Origin: Desmodus rotundus
Taxonomy: Eukaryota; Chordata; Mammalia; Chiroptera; Phyllostomidae
DNA: 64,000 nt
NCBI RefSeq assembly: GCF_022682495.2
Contig: NC_071391.1
Location: 126,523,896-126,587,895 of the forward strand
Direction of reading: 5' to 3'
Shown here one piece after another: positions 32,663-44,571 of the stretch. Positions within the stretch are counted from its first letter, which is position 1. Every line of letters begins with the position of its first letter. A program made the translations under genes and the position numbers. The notes beneath the pieces were generated by a model. That model saw only the letters and a list, made by a program, of their open reading frames with translations, was not told the origin of the DNA and ran no database searches.

Positions 32663-34929
32663 TAAAAGTGGACTTTAGATGCACTCTCTCTTATGCTTTA
32701 AAAATGACTAGTATTTTTGATTCCCATTTAGCAAAGCAAAGCTTCCAAGTTTTGTCCTTGTTTGTGATAGTATCAAGTTTTGGTGAGTCACTGGTCTGTC
32801 CTGCAAAGTACTGGCTTCCTGGTTATGTCAGGTTGGATTCCTGTGATTCATACATTTAACATGGGGAGTGTCCAGATTCATAGGTACAGAGAACACTCAC
32901 CTACAACAGCCTATTAAATGCTTCATTTAGAGATGATGTCCAGGAGCGCCCAGACCACATTCTGGTACCAATGATCCTCAGCAAAATGGCAAAGTAAGTA
33001 TGGTATGTTACTGGTGCCTTCCCAAAGACCACATCTTTGCCTCTCCCCATGTCCCTTCTCCTCAGCTACAGTCTTTATGTTCTTAGTTCTAGTGAAGAAC
33101 TTCTGAGGTGGCATAAGGAGGCATTAAGAGAGATGAAGAGAACTATCTTGGAGTGACTCTGACACTAAATGATATCTTGGGTCTGGGACTAGTTGAGTGT
33201 CCACACCCAAACTGTATTTACATGTCTTGAAAGAGAGGCTCTCAGGGAAGAAGGAAGGGGCCTGTGGGAACAAGATAAGGGAGGGAAAACGTGCAGAAAG
33301 GAGAAGTCCTGATGTGAGCTACACCCTCAGGAGCAGAAAAGGAGCCATCTACATTTCTAGGTACCAGATAAAAATAAAGTTGCATATCATGTAAGGTTTT
33401 TGGAGACTTTATAACTTTCTCATCTTGTTTTTGTTTTTTTTTTTATCCCCTTCTGTTTCCCCATGATGCTGTCAACAAAGGCCTTAAAACTGAAAGGGCC
33501 CATGAACTTATTTCCATGCACAGAACAACAGGGATATATCCCACTCCAGATCCACTCTTGGAGGAAAATGAGAACCAAGAAACAGAGAAGGTGCTAACAG
33601 CTCAGAAAAGGGAAAAAAAAAAAAAAAAAAGCAAGCTGAAGCAGAAAAAAGTTCAAGGGGGCAGGTCACTGAAAGTCTGACTAGGAAGAGAGCCTTAGAG
33701 TTCCCCAACAATCTCTAGGGCAGTACATACAACCCTCCACCCCCCAGTGCCTGTCTTCTCCTAGGTGTTCCATGATTTCAAATGGCCTTTCCTTCTTATC
33801 CTTAATCCAAATTCCCATTTAAGCAAAATAGGAAGAGGGAATGCCTGGATTACCGTGACAAAATCAAGGAAGCTTTGCAGAAGAGGAAGACACAAATGCA
33901 CTTCTTAATTTGGCATCATCTCTACAGAATTATTTTATGATTCAGCACCCTTCTGTGTCAGCATCCATGGAATCTCCAGAGCTAACATCATTTTCAAAAG
34001 GAATAGCTGCTGTTAGGGTGGTTGGTGACGCCGGCTGTGAAGAAACTGTAGAGAGTAAAGTTTTTATTCACTCTCAAAGAAAGTGAATATGGTGTGGAGA
34101 GATACACCAGCATTGAGAAATAGGGACTTTGAGCTTTCATTGAATTATAATTGGCTTAAGAAAGGGTGAGGTGGGTTGTAACACAGGCTGCAGTTTGTTC
34201 CAAATTTATCTTCTGTCTGTGGCTGTAGGGAGCAGTTAGTTACGTTCTGTTCTTGCTTTCCAATAATTTCCAGTCCTGGGGACATAAACTCAGAAGAGTA
34301 AAATGGCAGTCATGTTTAACAAGGTCATAGGCCTGGTCAGCAAATGGTGCCACCATAGCAAATGGGGCTGACTTTACCCTTTCAGCTACTTTTTATTTAA
34401 TTTTTGAAAGGAGAAGGTAGGGCAGATCCAGTCTCAAGAGAAATATCCAGCTGAAGAACTTTTGAGAGGCTCCTAAATGCATGTCAGAGCCCACGACTTC
34501 CTTGCTTTTATTCCTGAATGTGATTACATTAGCCAGACACAAATAGCAAACATTTCATGTTAATGACTTGTCAACACAAATGTCTATATCTTTTCCTTCC
34601 ATTCTTTTAATTATTCAGCATTAAGGAACAGCATCTTTGCATTACTTTTTTACCAATACTGAATTTGTTATGTCACTTTCACATATGTTAGGAAACAAAG
34701 AACTTCAATCTGCCCATCAGAAGCTGGAAATCCCTCTGTTCAATTCTCTCATGCCATCTCCAGCTCCTAGTATTCTTTTGGTCTAAATGCACGTTTACCT
34801 TCCATTCTTTTGGGATGTCCTGCCAAGGGAATCTGCAGTAACACTCTGGATATGCCCTGTTTCCTGCCTTAGCTCCCCTTCTCCCATTCCTTGAGTTTGG
34901 GCTCATGACTAGAAGGAGCAATGACAGTG
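32663..34929. other. No gene recognised
   Basis: Contains an 18-base A run at about 33,613-33,630 and T runs near 33,430-33,445. About 33,990-34,400 may be an old LTR-like repeat but I cannot support it. Open frames of 63-77 codons have no recognisable content. Confidence 0.45.
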
Positions 34930-35100
34930 TGGCCTGCTGTTTGAAGGCACAGCCGTATGGAATTCTGGTTATGAGGGTGGCCTCTGCATTTTGACAGCCT
35001 GCATTAGAATCCTTGCCTCCTCCATTAATAATGTAGTATTATCTTGAACAAATGTCTACTTTTCCAAAGCCTGTAAAAAGGAATCACAAACCCTTGACGT
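34930..35100 (+). repeat. MIR SINE fragment
   Basis: 'gaaggcacagccgtatgg', 'gacagcctgcattagaatccttgcctcctcc' and 'atcttgaacaaatgtctacttttccaaagcctgtaaaaagg' follow MIR order (locus trait, 'cctgggttcgaatcc', 'cttgggcaagttac'). Confidence 0.65.
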
Positions 35101-35379
35101 GGCCAGGCTGACACTGGTACAGACCTGACTTCTGCTAAAATAACAACTGCTATAATAATCCCCTATTGGGTAACTCACTTACACAGAGAAGACAACTGAC
35201 AGCCCTAATCCTGAGTGGGCACTTCACCTGAGTCAGCAGAGACCACTTCCAGCCAGCACAGCACTTACCTAACACCTAAATGTTAAAGCCAGATACTGCC
35301 AGCTAACCAGAGACACTCCAAGACTTCATTTTCCTAATATGGAAAAGAGCTGGTTTGTGATTTACAGCTTTAAAAGATG

Positions 35380-35870
35380 TGGTAGTCAACCCGCAGATCC
35401 ACACCTCCAGGTATTCATACCCTCGTGTTCTTTTCTCGTGTCAGAGTTAGAATATGTGACAGATAGGACATGGCAGAAGTAATAGAATGTCACTTCTTAG
35501 GCTAGATTATAAAAGACATTTTGGCTTCTTCCTGGCTTGCTCTTGGGTCAGTCTTTCTGGAGCATGCAGATGCCATGCCCTGAGGCAGTCTTGTGAAAAG
35601 ACTGATGAAGCAAGGAACTGAGGCTTCTTGCCAAGAGCAATGAATGTCAGCCATCTTGGAAGCTAATTCTTCAGTCCTGGTCAAGCCTTTAGATGACTGC
35701 AGCCCTGGACAACATCTAGATGGCAACCTCATGAGAGACTCTGAGCCAGAACCATCTAAGGTGACCCTCAGAAACTATGAGATAATAAATGTGTATTATT
35801 TTAAGCTGCTAAATTTGAGGTAGCTTTAGGGGGCACATAGTAAGACATAACTAATACGAAACAGTTTCTC
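35380..35870 (+). mobile_element. MLT1-type MaLR LTR
   Basis: Blocks in order: 'gcagatccacacctccaggtattcataccctcgtg', 'gaatgtcacttcttaggctagattataaaag', 'gcaaggaactgaggcttcttgcc', 'gcctttagatgactgcagccctgg', 'gcaacctcatgagagactctgagccagaacc' and 'gataataaatgtgtattattttaagctgctaa'. A near-complete MLT1 with its AATAAA-type signal at about 35,783. Confidence 0.92.
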
Positions 35871-35924
35871 ACTCTTGAATCTCCGCCCCCCAGAGCCAAA
35901 ATCTGTGTAATATTCCTGCCCAGC

Positions 35925-36085
35925 AGTAAATGAAATATGTCCAATCAGAGCTACTCTGTGGTAATGACAGTACCTATTTTATCAGGTTGGGAGGATAGAG
36001 CAGGATAATATATGTGTAAAGTAACTAGTAGTGTGAGCGTAGCACATAGTAAGCACTCAACCAATGCTAGTTACCACTATAATAC
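35925..36085 (+). repeat. MIR SINE 3' portion
   Basis: 'aatgacagtacctattttatcaggttgg', 'aggataatatatgtgtaaag' and 'gtagcacatagtaagcactcaaccaatgctagttacc' match the MIR 3' half. Confidence 0.75.
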
Positions 36086-38446
36086 AAAAACATAGGCTTG
36101 TGGGTGGTTGCTCTGGATCTTGGTATCAGGGAGGCTTAGGACATAGCATGATGAATGAAGACTTGGAGTTAAGGGGGAGGGGAGGAAATTCTAAGGCGCT
36201 TTCTTCTGCTCCTAGTAGCTCTTAGGGATTAGGCCTCTAGCTGCTCAGCTAGGGTTCCCTTCCAGAGGATAGAAATATGATCTACTCTTAGAGAAACTGC
36301 TTTGATTAGACCAACTGTTTAACGCAGCTGAAGGCTCTACAGGGTCATTGCATTACTGTCGTTCCATTTGTATGAATAAAGAGGATACCTAAGCAATTTC
36401 AATATTTTCTATGTCATTTCTGTATGGAAAAGAGACATAAGTTGCACTTGTTTGACTAAAATCTCTTAGTCCTTTAGGACACTGAATCATTCAAAAGTCT
36501 CCTGTGAGGTAAACAAATGTCTCTACCCAAAGAGATACTGCAGAATGAAGTTCAGGTCAGAGTACACATAGAAAAGACTCTACACAGCTACCCACAAGTT
36601 TCACTGATTGTCTACAGCCAACTTGGTTTGAACTTCCTCAGAGCTTAACTTGGGAACAGTACAGTCATCTGGAGCCATTCTGTACTGAATGAGAGCCATC
36701 TGCTTCCCACGTGCTGTTTCTGCTTGGACAAATAAAAACAATCACTCTACGTGAAAAACCATTAATTCATATTCCTTCAAAGACACTCAGCCTCACCTTG
36801 GAGTGGTAACACCCCTGACAGCAATTCTTTAGGTATCAAGAATGGATCACCTAGAGAAAATCTTGGAAGTATCTAGAATGTGCATTTCCATAAGAAAAAT
36901 ACCCCTAATTCCTTTTTTTTTTTTTTGGAAATTTTTCTCTTTCCATCTGTCTGTAATCAGATGATGTACAAAGAATGGGTGAGCAATTATTTATGTGAAT
37001 CTTGGCTTTAGAGCACTAAGTTTTGATCATAGTGACACTGGTTAGGTACGTGATTTGTTATGATCCTATTATTATCTCTATTTATAACATGTTTCCTTAC
37101 CTTCATAGATAATTCACTCTTAACATATTAGGAATCTGGGAGCAGTGGGTAAAAGAAGTGAATTGAATTCATTCATTCAACAAGTATTATTGTGCTTACC
37201 ATATGCTGATCTGGTAGCAGCACTGGGATGCAGGGATGATTCTATATTTACTAAGGGCAGACACTGACTTTTTAACTTCTTTCCTCCTTGTATATATGTA
37301 TCTACCTATTAATGATTTTTAACATTATCTGCAGCATTGTACTAATTTGTGCTACAATTATATATTAAGGGCAGTTTTATCATTTTAATACTATATCCAT
37401 TATAAAGCTTAAGCAGCTCACCTGGGGAAATTGTATTTAGTTCTTTCTCTCAAAGGTTATTTTGTCAAAACAAATAAAACCAGGAAAACACCTAATATAC
37501 TTTGAGAATCAATGCTACTGTTGTCACAGTACTATAAAATTAGCCACTTCAATACTATTGATGAAATAAGGAAGAATGATTAAGTAGCCAAATACAAGCC
37601 TGGGAATTGCTTAGACAAAAAGAGCAGGTGGTGAGAAAGCTCCAACATCAAAAAGAGAATCACAAAGACAAAGGTTTACAGCTTTGGCACAGCCCTAATT
37701 TTGAGAAACTTTCTAGAGGGCAAAGGGCACTAGGGTGACTAGTGACTTAAAAAAGTCTCTCTAGAAACACTATGCAGAAGGGAAGAGAGACAAACCTTAT
37801 TATATACACACATGTGTTTATATACATACATAAATACATGTGTATATAATATACATGTATAATGTTAAATAGAATATGTCTAAGGGAAAGTGATGGGGAG
37901 AAGGAAGGGAGTCAAAGGGAAGCTGAATCCCTGCCTGCTTCAGGATTTTAAAAGGCTCTACTTGGCTTGTTGAAGTTAGTAGGTCACTGGAGAGAGCAAT
38001 CAGAATTCATACCTGCTAAACCTCTTTTGTTTTATTCTTTTCTTTTAGTTTGCCTACCACTAAGCAGCAGAATGAGCTAGGGATTGTTTGTGGACAAAGG
38101 GTGGTTTAGTCACTGCTACCTCTGGAAAGTTAGTCATTTTAGAGTCCATAAATTGGAAAAATAATAAAAGGTACCCTGGGGTTTTTCCTCATTCCAATCA
38201 TTAAAATGGAAGTTTTACGAGACCATGAACTTGCTCTCAGCTATAGCCCCAGCATAAAGAACAGCATATAGTTGGTCCTCAATAAGCATTGTTGATTTAA
38301 TAAATGGATGAATTAAAGGATCAAAACAATGAGATCAATGAATATTGAGTGTTTGTTATAGGCTACAAAGAATAAAGGAAAATATAAGACATAATTGCTG
38401 CCTTCAGGAAGCTTTGTAAACAGATATGCTCACAAAGTTAACAATT
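36086..38446. other. No gene; short L2-like tails and TA-rich tract
   Basis: L2-tail-like sequence at about 37,163-37,235 (antisense) and 38,250-38,320 (sense, 'agtggtcctcaataagcattgttgatttaataaatgg' type). T run at 36,911-36,924. Imperfect TA/CA tract at 37,800-37,862. Otherwise unassigned. Confidence 0.45.
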
Positions 38447-38458
38447 AAAAAATAGTTG

Positions 38459-38761
38459 GAGGGGGTTTAAGGGACTGGGTGAAAAAGGTGAAGGGATTAA
38501 ACAGAGGAAAAAAACCTCACAGACACAGACAACACTATGGTGATTACCAGAGGGAAAGGGGGATGAGGGGAAGTAGGAGAGTTTAGAGGGGGGATAAATG
38601 GTGATAGAAGGAGACTTGACTTTGGTTGGTGAACACATAATGCAATATACAGATGATGTATTATAGAATTGTATACCTGAAACCTACATAATTTTATTAA
38701 TCAATGTCACCAAAAAAAATTCAAAACAAGGAAAAACTGAATAAAATGCTTCTGCAAGGAA
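38459..38761 (+). mobile_element. 5'-truncated L1 3' end with target duplication
   Basis: Purine-rich bat L1 3' UTR ('aacctcacagacacagacaacactatggtgattaccagagg', 'gacttgactttggttggtgaacac', 'atagaattgtatacctgaaacc') and A-rich tail. AAAAAATAGTTG lies at 38,447-38,458 and again at 38,762-38,773, a 12-bp target duplication. It is a sense copy of the same 3' UTR as at 1,830-2,157. Confidence 0.93.
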
Positions 38762-38773
38762 AAAAAATAGTTG

Positions 38774-40008
38774 AACAATTGCAATAGCAGCAGTAATGAT
38801 AGCTAGGTTAGGAGTGGTTCAGTCTCTAATGCTCTTAAGCAGAAAGATGATACTGAGTCAAGCCTTAAAGAATCGATAGGATTTAAATAACTGCCTGCTT
38901 ATTAACCCCACTTCTCCAAGTGGCACTTTGAGGGTTCTAGGGCACATCCTTAGAACCTCGTGAACTGGTTTTAATAATTTAAATTTTAAGAATGTGTTAA
39001 ATCCATCTGTCAGATCTACCTGCAAGTGCAGCACTGTTTTCATTAGAAGTGGAAGAAAGACGGCAAAGAATGATTTTATAGCATAGGTATAATGACCATG
39101 TGTTTGGAGCTCCAACTCTATATTTGAAATTGAGACTGTAAAGAAAAATCTGTGCTCAGTAAATACTTGCAAACTGTCTGATACAGATCCCAAGGCCCTC
39201 TTCTCATTTGCTGCAGGCAGTGTGTTACTGCTCTGCACAGTGGACTCCAGTTCTTTGCTTTAATGAATACTTGAGGAAAGTTATCTTTCAGAGAGCTCTT
39301 TGCTGATAACTTAAAGATTGATTTGGGTTGCAAACTTATCTCCAGATAGCCCTTTGCAGCTTCCAGTTGAAAGAACAATGGATTGAATGGATAAAAGCCA
39401 TTTTGTTTGTCTAATCTGAATGGAGTGAAGCTGTAAACCTGAACCGAGAGTGAAAGATTCTCTAGCTTCTCAGAGAAATTTTGCTATACTACTTCACAAA
39501 TGCTGCCATGCCTATACCTATACACTCCCAGTTTTGCTTAATGTAATGTTTTACTGTAATATGCTTGGGTGGCAAAATGTTTGTCTTTTCTACTCTGTTT
39601 TCTTCCTACCCTGTCCTTAAGTCAGGTTGCAGTAGAAATGAGCATTTGTCTATTATTCCAAGAAGAGGCTTTGCTGAATTTAATGGAAAAATTGGGTCAC
39701 ATTAGACTTTTAAAAAACACTGACAAGTATCCTGAAATTAAAACAGTATATAGCACAAGTCCTTCTAAAGATCTTCATGTTTGCACTGCACTTAAAACAC
39801 AAGTACATTATAAGACAAAACTTTTTACTGAAAAACATAACAGGAACAGCAAAACACACAAAATAAATGTACAGCTTACTGAGTTATTCAGGCAAACACC
39901 ATCATAACCACCATCCAGGCCAAGAAATAGAACTCTGCCAAACCTAATTCCCACCAAGAAGTCCTTCCCTAATACTCACTCCAAAGATAAACTCCTCTCA
40001 GTCCTGGC
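38774..40008. other. No gene recognised
   Basis: Open frames at 38,858-39,378 (minus) and 39,569-39,907 (plus, 112 codons) lack recognised domains. No named repeat. Confidence 0.5.
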
Positions 40009-40192
40009 CAGCTACCTCATTTGATTAGAGTGTTGTCCCTAAACACCAAGGTTGTAGGTTCAATCTCCAGTCAGGGCACACATAAGAAACAACCAATGAA
40101 TGCATAAATAGGTGGAACAACTAATTGATATTTCTCTCTTTCTCCTTTCCTGTGTTTCTGTCTCTAAAAGCAATTAAAAAAAAAAGATAACT
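40009..40192 (+). mobile_element. Ves SINE (shortened body)
   Basis: 'cctggccagctacctcatttgattagagtg' is a diverged head, 'aaggttgtaggttcaatctccagtcagggcac' the B-box region, then 'gatatttctctctttctcc' and 'ctaaaagcaattaaaaaaaaaa'. A T run follows at about 40,240-40,258. Confidence 0.88.
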
Positions 40193-40564
40193 TCCTCTCT
40201 CTCCAAAAGTATCCATTATTCTGAGTATTAAACCAATCCTTTTTTTTTTTTTTTTTTACAATATTATCACCCAAGTGTAACAAACATCCAATTGGGTATC
40301 CCTAGACTATTGTTTGGTCTTATCTGTTAGGAAAGTCTTTCTTTTAAGTCTCTTTTAATCTATAGGTTCCTCCTCCACTTCTTTTCTTTAGACCCTATCC
40401 ATGGAAGAATCTACACCATTTAACCTGTACATTTCCTGCATTTTGAATGCTGCCACCTAAACACTCATAGTGCAGCTCAAGTTTCTCTGTCCTTTTATTT
40501 TCTGCATATTGGTAGCTGGATCCAAAGGCATGATCAAATTCAAGTGTGATCCCTATGGGAAAAT

Positions 40565-40925
40565 TAAGTGCTATGATCTGAATGTTTGAGTACTCCTCAT
40601 ATTTGTAAGTAGAAAGCTTAACCCTCAAAGGTGATGGTATTCATAGGTGGGAAATTTGGGGAGTGATTAAGTCATGAGGGTTGAAGCCTCATAAATGGAA
40701 TTAGTGCTAGAGCCCAGAGAGCTCCTTAGCACCTTCCACCATGTGATGACACAGCAAGAAGATGACCATCTATGAACCATAAAGCAGGCTCTCACCAGAA
40801 CTGAACAAGGCTGGCCTCCTGATTTTGATTTCCAGCCTCCAGAACTCTGAGCAGTAAATTTCTGCTGTTTATAAGCCACCCAGTCTGTGGTATTTTGTTA
40901 TAGAAGCCTGAATGGACTCAGACAT
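40565..40925 (+). mobile_element. MaLR-type LTR, near complete
   Basis: 'gtgctatgatctgaatgtttgagtactcc', 'gggagtgattaagtcatgaggg', 'cctcataaatggaattagtg', 'ccttccaccatgtgatgacacagcaagaagatg', 'gcaggctctcaccagaactgaac' and 'cctccagaactctgagcagtaaatttctgctgtttataagccacccagtctgtgg' occur in order. The same family recurs at 46,220 (plus), 54,385 (minus) and 58,080 (minus). Confidence 0.88.
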
Positions 40926-41034
40926 TAGGTACTGATATTTTCTTTCACCAGGTGGTGTATATCTGGTTGTCTCTTTTTGTGATGTGAGAAGCTTATTGAT
41001 GCTCAGTACATTAATTTTTTGAAAGTTGAAAAGT

Positions 41035-41708
41035 GATGATACTCTAAAAGTCCAGCCATTGTTAATATAACAAGAATGGTTTGTGCGACATCAATGTAAC
41101 CTGGAAGCCAAGGAGGATGGATTGGAATGTGCTTGTGTGAACAATGACAACTTCACTGCACTAGTTAGTGGGGGCAGTAGACGCCACTGAGTGAACATAT
41201 GTACTGTGTGGCCATTGCATTCAAAGTGACTGACTGAGTAGAGCAACGAATCTGCATCAAATTTTGCGTTAAGCTTGAACATCTCTCTGTGGAAACTATT
41301 TGGATGATTAAGAAGGCTGCAGGTATGGGTAACTAGTGATTGGCAGTTTCATCACAACAATGTGCCTGCCTGCTCATGCATCACGTCTTGTACAGAGTTT
41401 TTTGACAAAATACCAAATCACCCAGGTGACTCAGCCCCTCTACAGCCCAGATTTGGTGCCCTGTGACTTCTGGCTTTTCCCAAAACTGAAATCACCTTTG
41501 AAAAGGAAGAGATTTCAGACTGTCGATGAGATTCAGGAAAATACGATGGGGCCACTGGTAGTGATTGGGAGAACTGTGTGAGGTCCCAAGGTGCCCACTT
41601 TGAAGGGGACTGAGGCATCATTGTCCTATGTACAGTGTTTCTTGTATCTTGTATCTTCTTCAATAAATGTCTCTTTTTCATAATGCATAGCTGGATACTT
41701 TCTGAAGT
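41035..41708 (+). mobile_element. Mariner (Tc1/mariner) transposon with internally deleted transposase
   Basis: Imperfect inverted ends are visible: left 'ctaaaagtccagccatt' (41,043) and right 'agctggatactttctgaag' (41,689). At 41,240-41,310 the transposase N-terminus reads EQRICIKFCVKLEH. At about 41,325 it jumps to the catalytic C-terminal part: HHNNVPA (the second catalytic Asp of HHDN is Asn), a frameshift, then VTQPLYSPDLVPCDFWLFPK with the third catalytic Asp, and FQTVDEIQENT. A normal mariner transposase is about 345 residues; roughly 200 central residues are missing here. Adjacent 3' sequence has AATAAA at 41,662. It is a dead copy. Confidence 0.9.
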
Positions 41709-41717
41709 CTCTTTCTG

Positions 41718-41753
41718 TGTGTGTGTGTGCATGCGTGTGTGTCTGTGTGTCTA
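41718..41753. repeat. (TG)n microsatellite
   Basis: Imperfect TG repeats interrupted by CATGCG and CTG. Confidence 0.9.
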
Positions 41754-42349
41754 AACTTTGAAGCTCAAACCATAGTTGTCCTTTTTTTTGCCAGTGGGAG
41801 CCTCTTTTCGTTGGCTCTTGGGTCTTCTGACATGACACTGGTAAGTTTTGATAATGTCCTCACTATGTATTATAACATTTGAACTTCATTCTGTGTATAG
41901 GTATTCCACCTTTTCAAAACTTCACTTTACACCACTTTGATCTTACAGAAGACCTACATTAGTATCTGATTTTGCTAAGCAAAAGGAATCCAAAGAGGAT
42001 TTTTGCTTTTACAGAAAAACGGTGACAAGTGAAAATAGTGTTCAGTGTTTGTTTTGCAGAGAGCTGTTATAGAGGCAGCACACAGAGAAGTGAGACCCAG
42101 AGAAGCAAGAGTGGTACCCCTAAACCCCTTCCCTAGGAACTATTACATACAGCATCTCAACATCAAGCTGCCATAACTTTGATCTGTGTCTGTGAGCTCT
42201 TGCACTTTATCTAAATTTATGTCGTGCATTCTGTTAGCAAGATGAGTCTTAAAGTAATTGCTTCTTCACTTTACACCATCCATTTTGACTTATGACAGTT
42301 TTCATAGAAACACTCTACTTTTAGATGGGGGAAAAACTTTTTTTACTGC
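41754..42349. other. No gene recognised
   Basis: Nothing supportable beyond ordinary sequence. Confidence 0.5.
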
Positions 42350-42775
42350 TTGTCATGGGGTGAATTTTATCACCAAAATTCATATGTTGATGTCTTAGCC
42401 CTCCCCCTTAGAACCTCAGAATGTGACCTTATTTGGAGATAGGGTCTTTACAGAGTAAATTAAGTTAAAGTGAGGTCATTCGAGTGGGCCCCAATCCATG
42501 ACTCGTGTCCTAATGAAAAGAGGGAAATTTGGAAGCAGAAATATGTAGAGAGAGAAGACAATGTAAGGAAACAGTGAAAGACAACCATCTACAAGCCAAG
42601 AAGAGAAAACCAGAACAGATTCTTTCTTTATAACTCTCAGAAGGAACCAACCCTGCCAAAACCTTGATTTTGAATTTCTAGGATCCAGAACTGTGAGACA
42701 ATAAATTTCTGTTGTTTAAGCCACCCAGTTTGTGGTACTTTTTTTACAGCAGCCCTAGCAAACTAAATCACTGCT
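42350..42775 (+). mobile_element. MLT1-type MaLR LTR
   Basis: 'atcaccaaaattcatatgttgatgtcttagccc', 'ctcagaatgtgaccttatttggagatagggtctttacagag', 'gtgggccccaatccatgactcgtgtcc', 'ctaggatccagaactgtgagacaataaatttctgttgtttaagccacccagtttgtgg'. A complete-looking old LTR with AATAAA near 42,702. Confidence 0.9.
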
Positions 42776-43379
42776 GAAGAGCTGAAATCAGCCATTTCCC
42801 CACTAAACTCTGGTTTCTCTAGGGAGAGATGGTATTTCAGGACCTCAGTAAAGCTGTTAGGATGCTCATGGCTACAGGACTGGTCACTGTTTCTAAGCCT
42901 TGTCAATGGACAGAGATATGCAAATTGAAAAAGAAAACTCCTTTAAAAGAAACTTTTTATTGTAAAACAACACGCAGAGAAAAACATACATTTTAAACAT
43001 GAAATACCTCTGAATTAATAGTGGTATTTCTACTTCAAATTCAGGACTATGAGTTATTCATCTTTGTTCTCAAAAACAGAGGGTAAAATAGAATCCAAAA
43101 GTCCCATAATTGCTATTTACTTTATTTCACATTATGTATTAACAGGCTGAGAAAACTACAATCACTAAGAACAGCTAAATTTTTTTTGTATATTCTCTGC
43201 CCATACTCTTCCCAGTTTTAATGGTTGTACTATAATCTACATTGTCAGATAGCCATTACATACCATATTTTCCCTTTTAGCCCTTATTTAGTCTTAGACC
43301 TACACATAAGTATTTGTTTAATGCTCATGAGCAGGCCTTTATGTCAATGTCTATCTAGTCATTTTTGTTGTCTAAAGCT

Positions 43380-44480
43380 TGTTCTCTAGAAGATTCCTGA
43401 GAGAGAAAAAGGAAACATTATTTCCTAAATTCTCGCATGTTGACAAACATGTGTCTGAGTTTTTTTTATATTTGAAGGTCAGTTTTGCTGACTTCTTGGT
43501 TCACATTTGTTTTATTTGAGTTCCTTAAATATGTTACTCCATTTTTGTCTGGCATAAGAGTTGACAAGCCTGATGTAATCTAACTGTGTGTGTTATATAA
43601 ATTTCACATTCTGTACAGCCAGAGGCATGGAAACAAGGAACAGACTGACAGTGACCAGAGGGAGGTGGGAGGGGCATAAAGGGAGAAAGAAGGGGAAGGG
43701 TCTAGTGAAGGACCATGTATAAAGGACCCATGGACATAGGCAATAGGGTGTGGATTGACTGTGGGAGCAGGGGGTTGGATGGGGCAGGGGAGGGCATAGG
43801 GGGAAAAATTGGGACAACTACAATAGAACAACAATAAAAGAAAAGAAAAAAAGAAGAGAAAAATAATAAATCTCGCATTCCTCTTGCCTGGAAGACTAAA
43901 GGATTTCCCCCCTTTTTCTTTAAAGTCCAATAATTTTACTATATTATATCTTGGTGTTGTTTATTCTGGGTGGATATTCTCAGATACACGGTATAATCTT
44001 TCAATATATAACTTAAATTCTTTTTTTCTTGTAATTTCAAGAAAGTTTTCTTGAAGTAGGTTTTATAGTATTTGTTTTATTCCCTAACTTTGTTTTTTTT
44101 TTTTTTTTGAGGACTTATTATCTCTGTGTTGGATCTCCTCTGCCTTTAATTTGTTACTTTCTCTTGAATTGTTTCCACCTCTTTTAACTTGTTTTTCAGT
44201 TTTAAAACCCTTATTCTTTTCACCTTTTATTTTTCTTAAAATATTATTTGTATATTTGTTCTTTTATATTCTTTCTAGTTAAGACTTCATTTCTGAAATG
44301 ATTTTTCTTATATTTTTAATTCTCTAGGTTCTATCACTCTGAGTTTAAAATAAATTTATCTTTTTTTATGTCTTAATATCTTTTAGATTATTTTTTAAAT
44401 ACCTTCTAGATTATTTTTAAATTGAAGGTTATAGTCTTGATGTAGTCTGTGGACACATGTTTCTGATGTGTTGTCATTGT
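43380..44480 (-). mobile_element. Old L1 ORF1-region fragment, reverse orientation, split by a younger L1 tail
   Basis: Antisense L1 ORF1 pattern ('ggtcagttttgctgacttcttggttcac', 'atatatcttggtgttgtttattctgggtgg', 'ttaacttgtttttcagttttaaaaccc'). It is interrupted at 43,612-43,866. Heavily decayed; T runs at about 44,093-44,110. Confidence 0.6.
43612..43866 (+). mobile_element. 5'-truncated L1-type 3' end (255 bp) with target duplication
   Basis: Purine-rich 3' UTR ('caaggaacagactgacagtgaccagaggg', 'gacccatggacataggcaatag', 'ttgggacaactacaatagaacaacaataaaag'). TAAATTTCACATTC (43,598-43,611) and TAAATCTCGCATTC (43,867-43,880) are a 14-bp target duplication with two transitions. It belongs to a different L1/HAL1 subfamily from the 38,459 copy. 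Confidence 0.9.
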
Positions 44481-44571
44481 CAAAGCGATATCACTCCTTA
44501 TTGTGTGTGTGTGTGTAGTATCTGATGTGTTGTTCAATTTTATGTGAAAAGAGTTGTTTTCTGAATTTTTT

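Noticed and set aside
41626..41838. Histidine-threonine repeat peptide on the minus strand
   Set aside because: Translation of a TG microsatellite next to the mariner.
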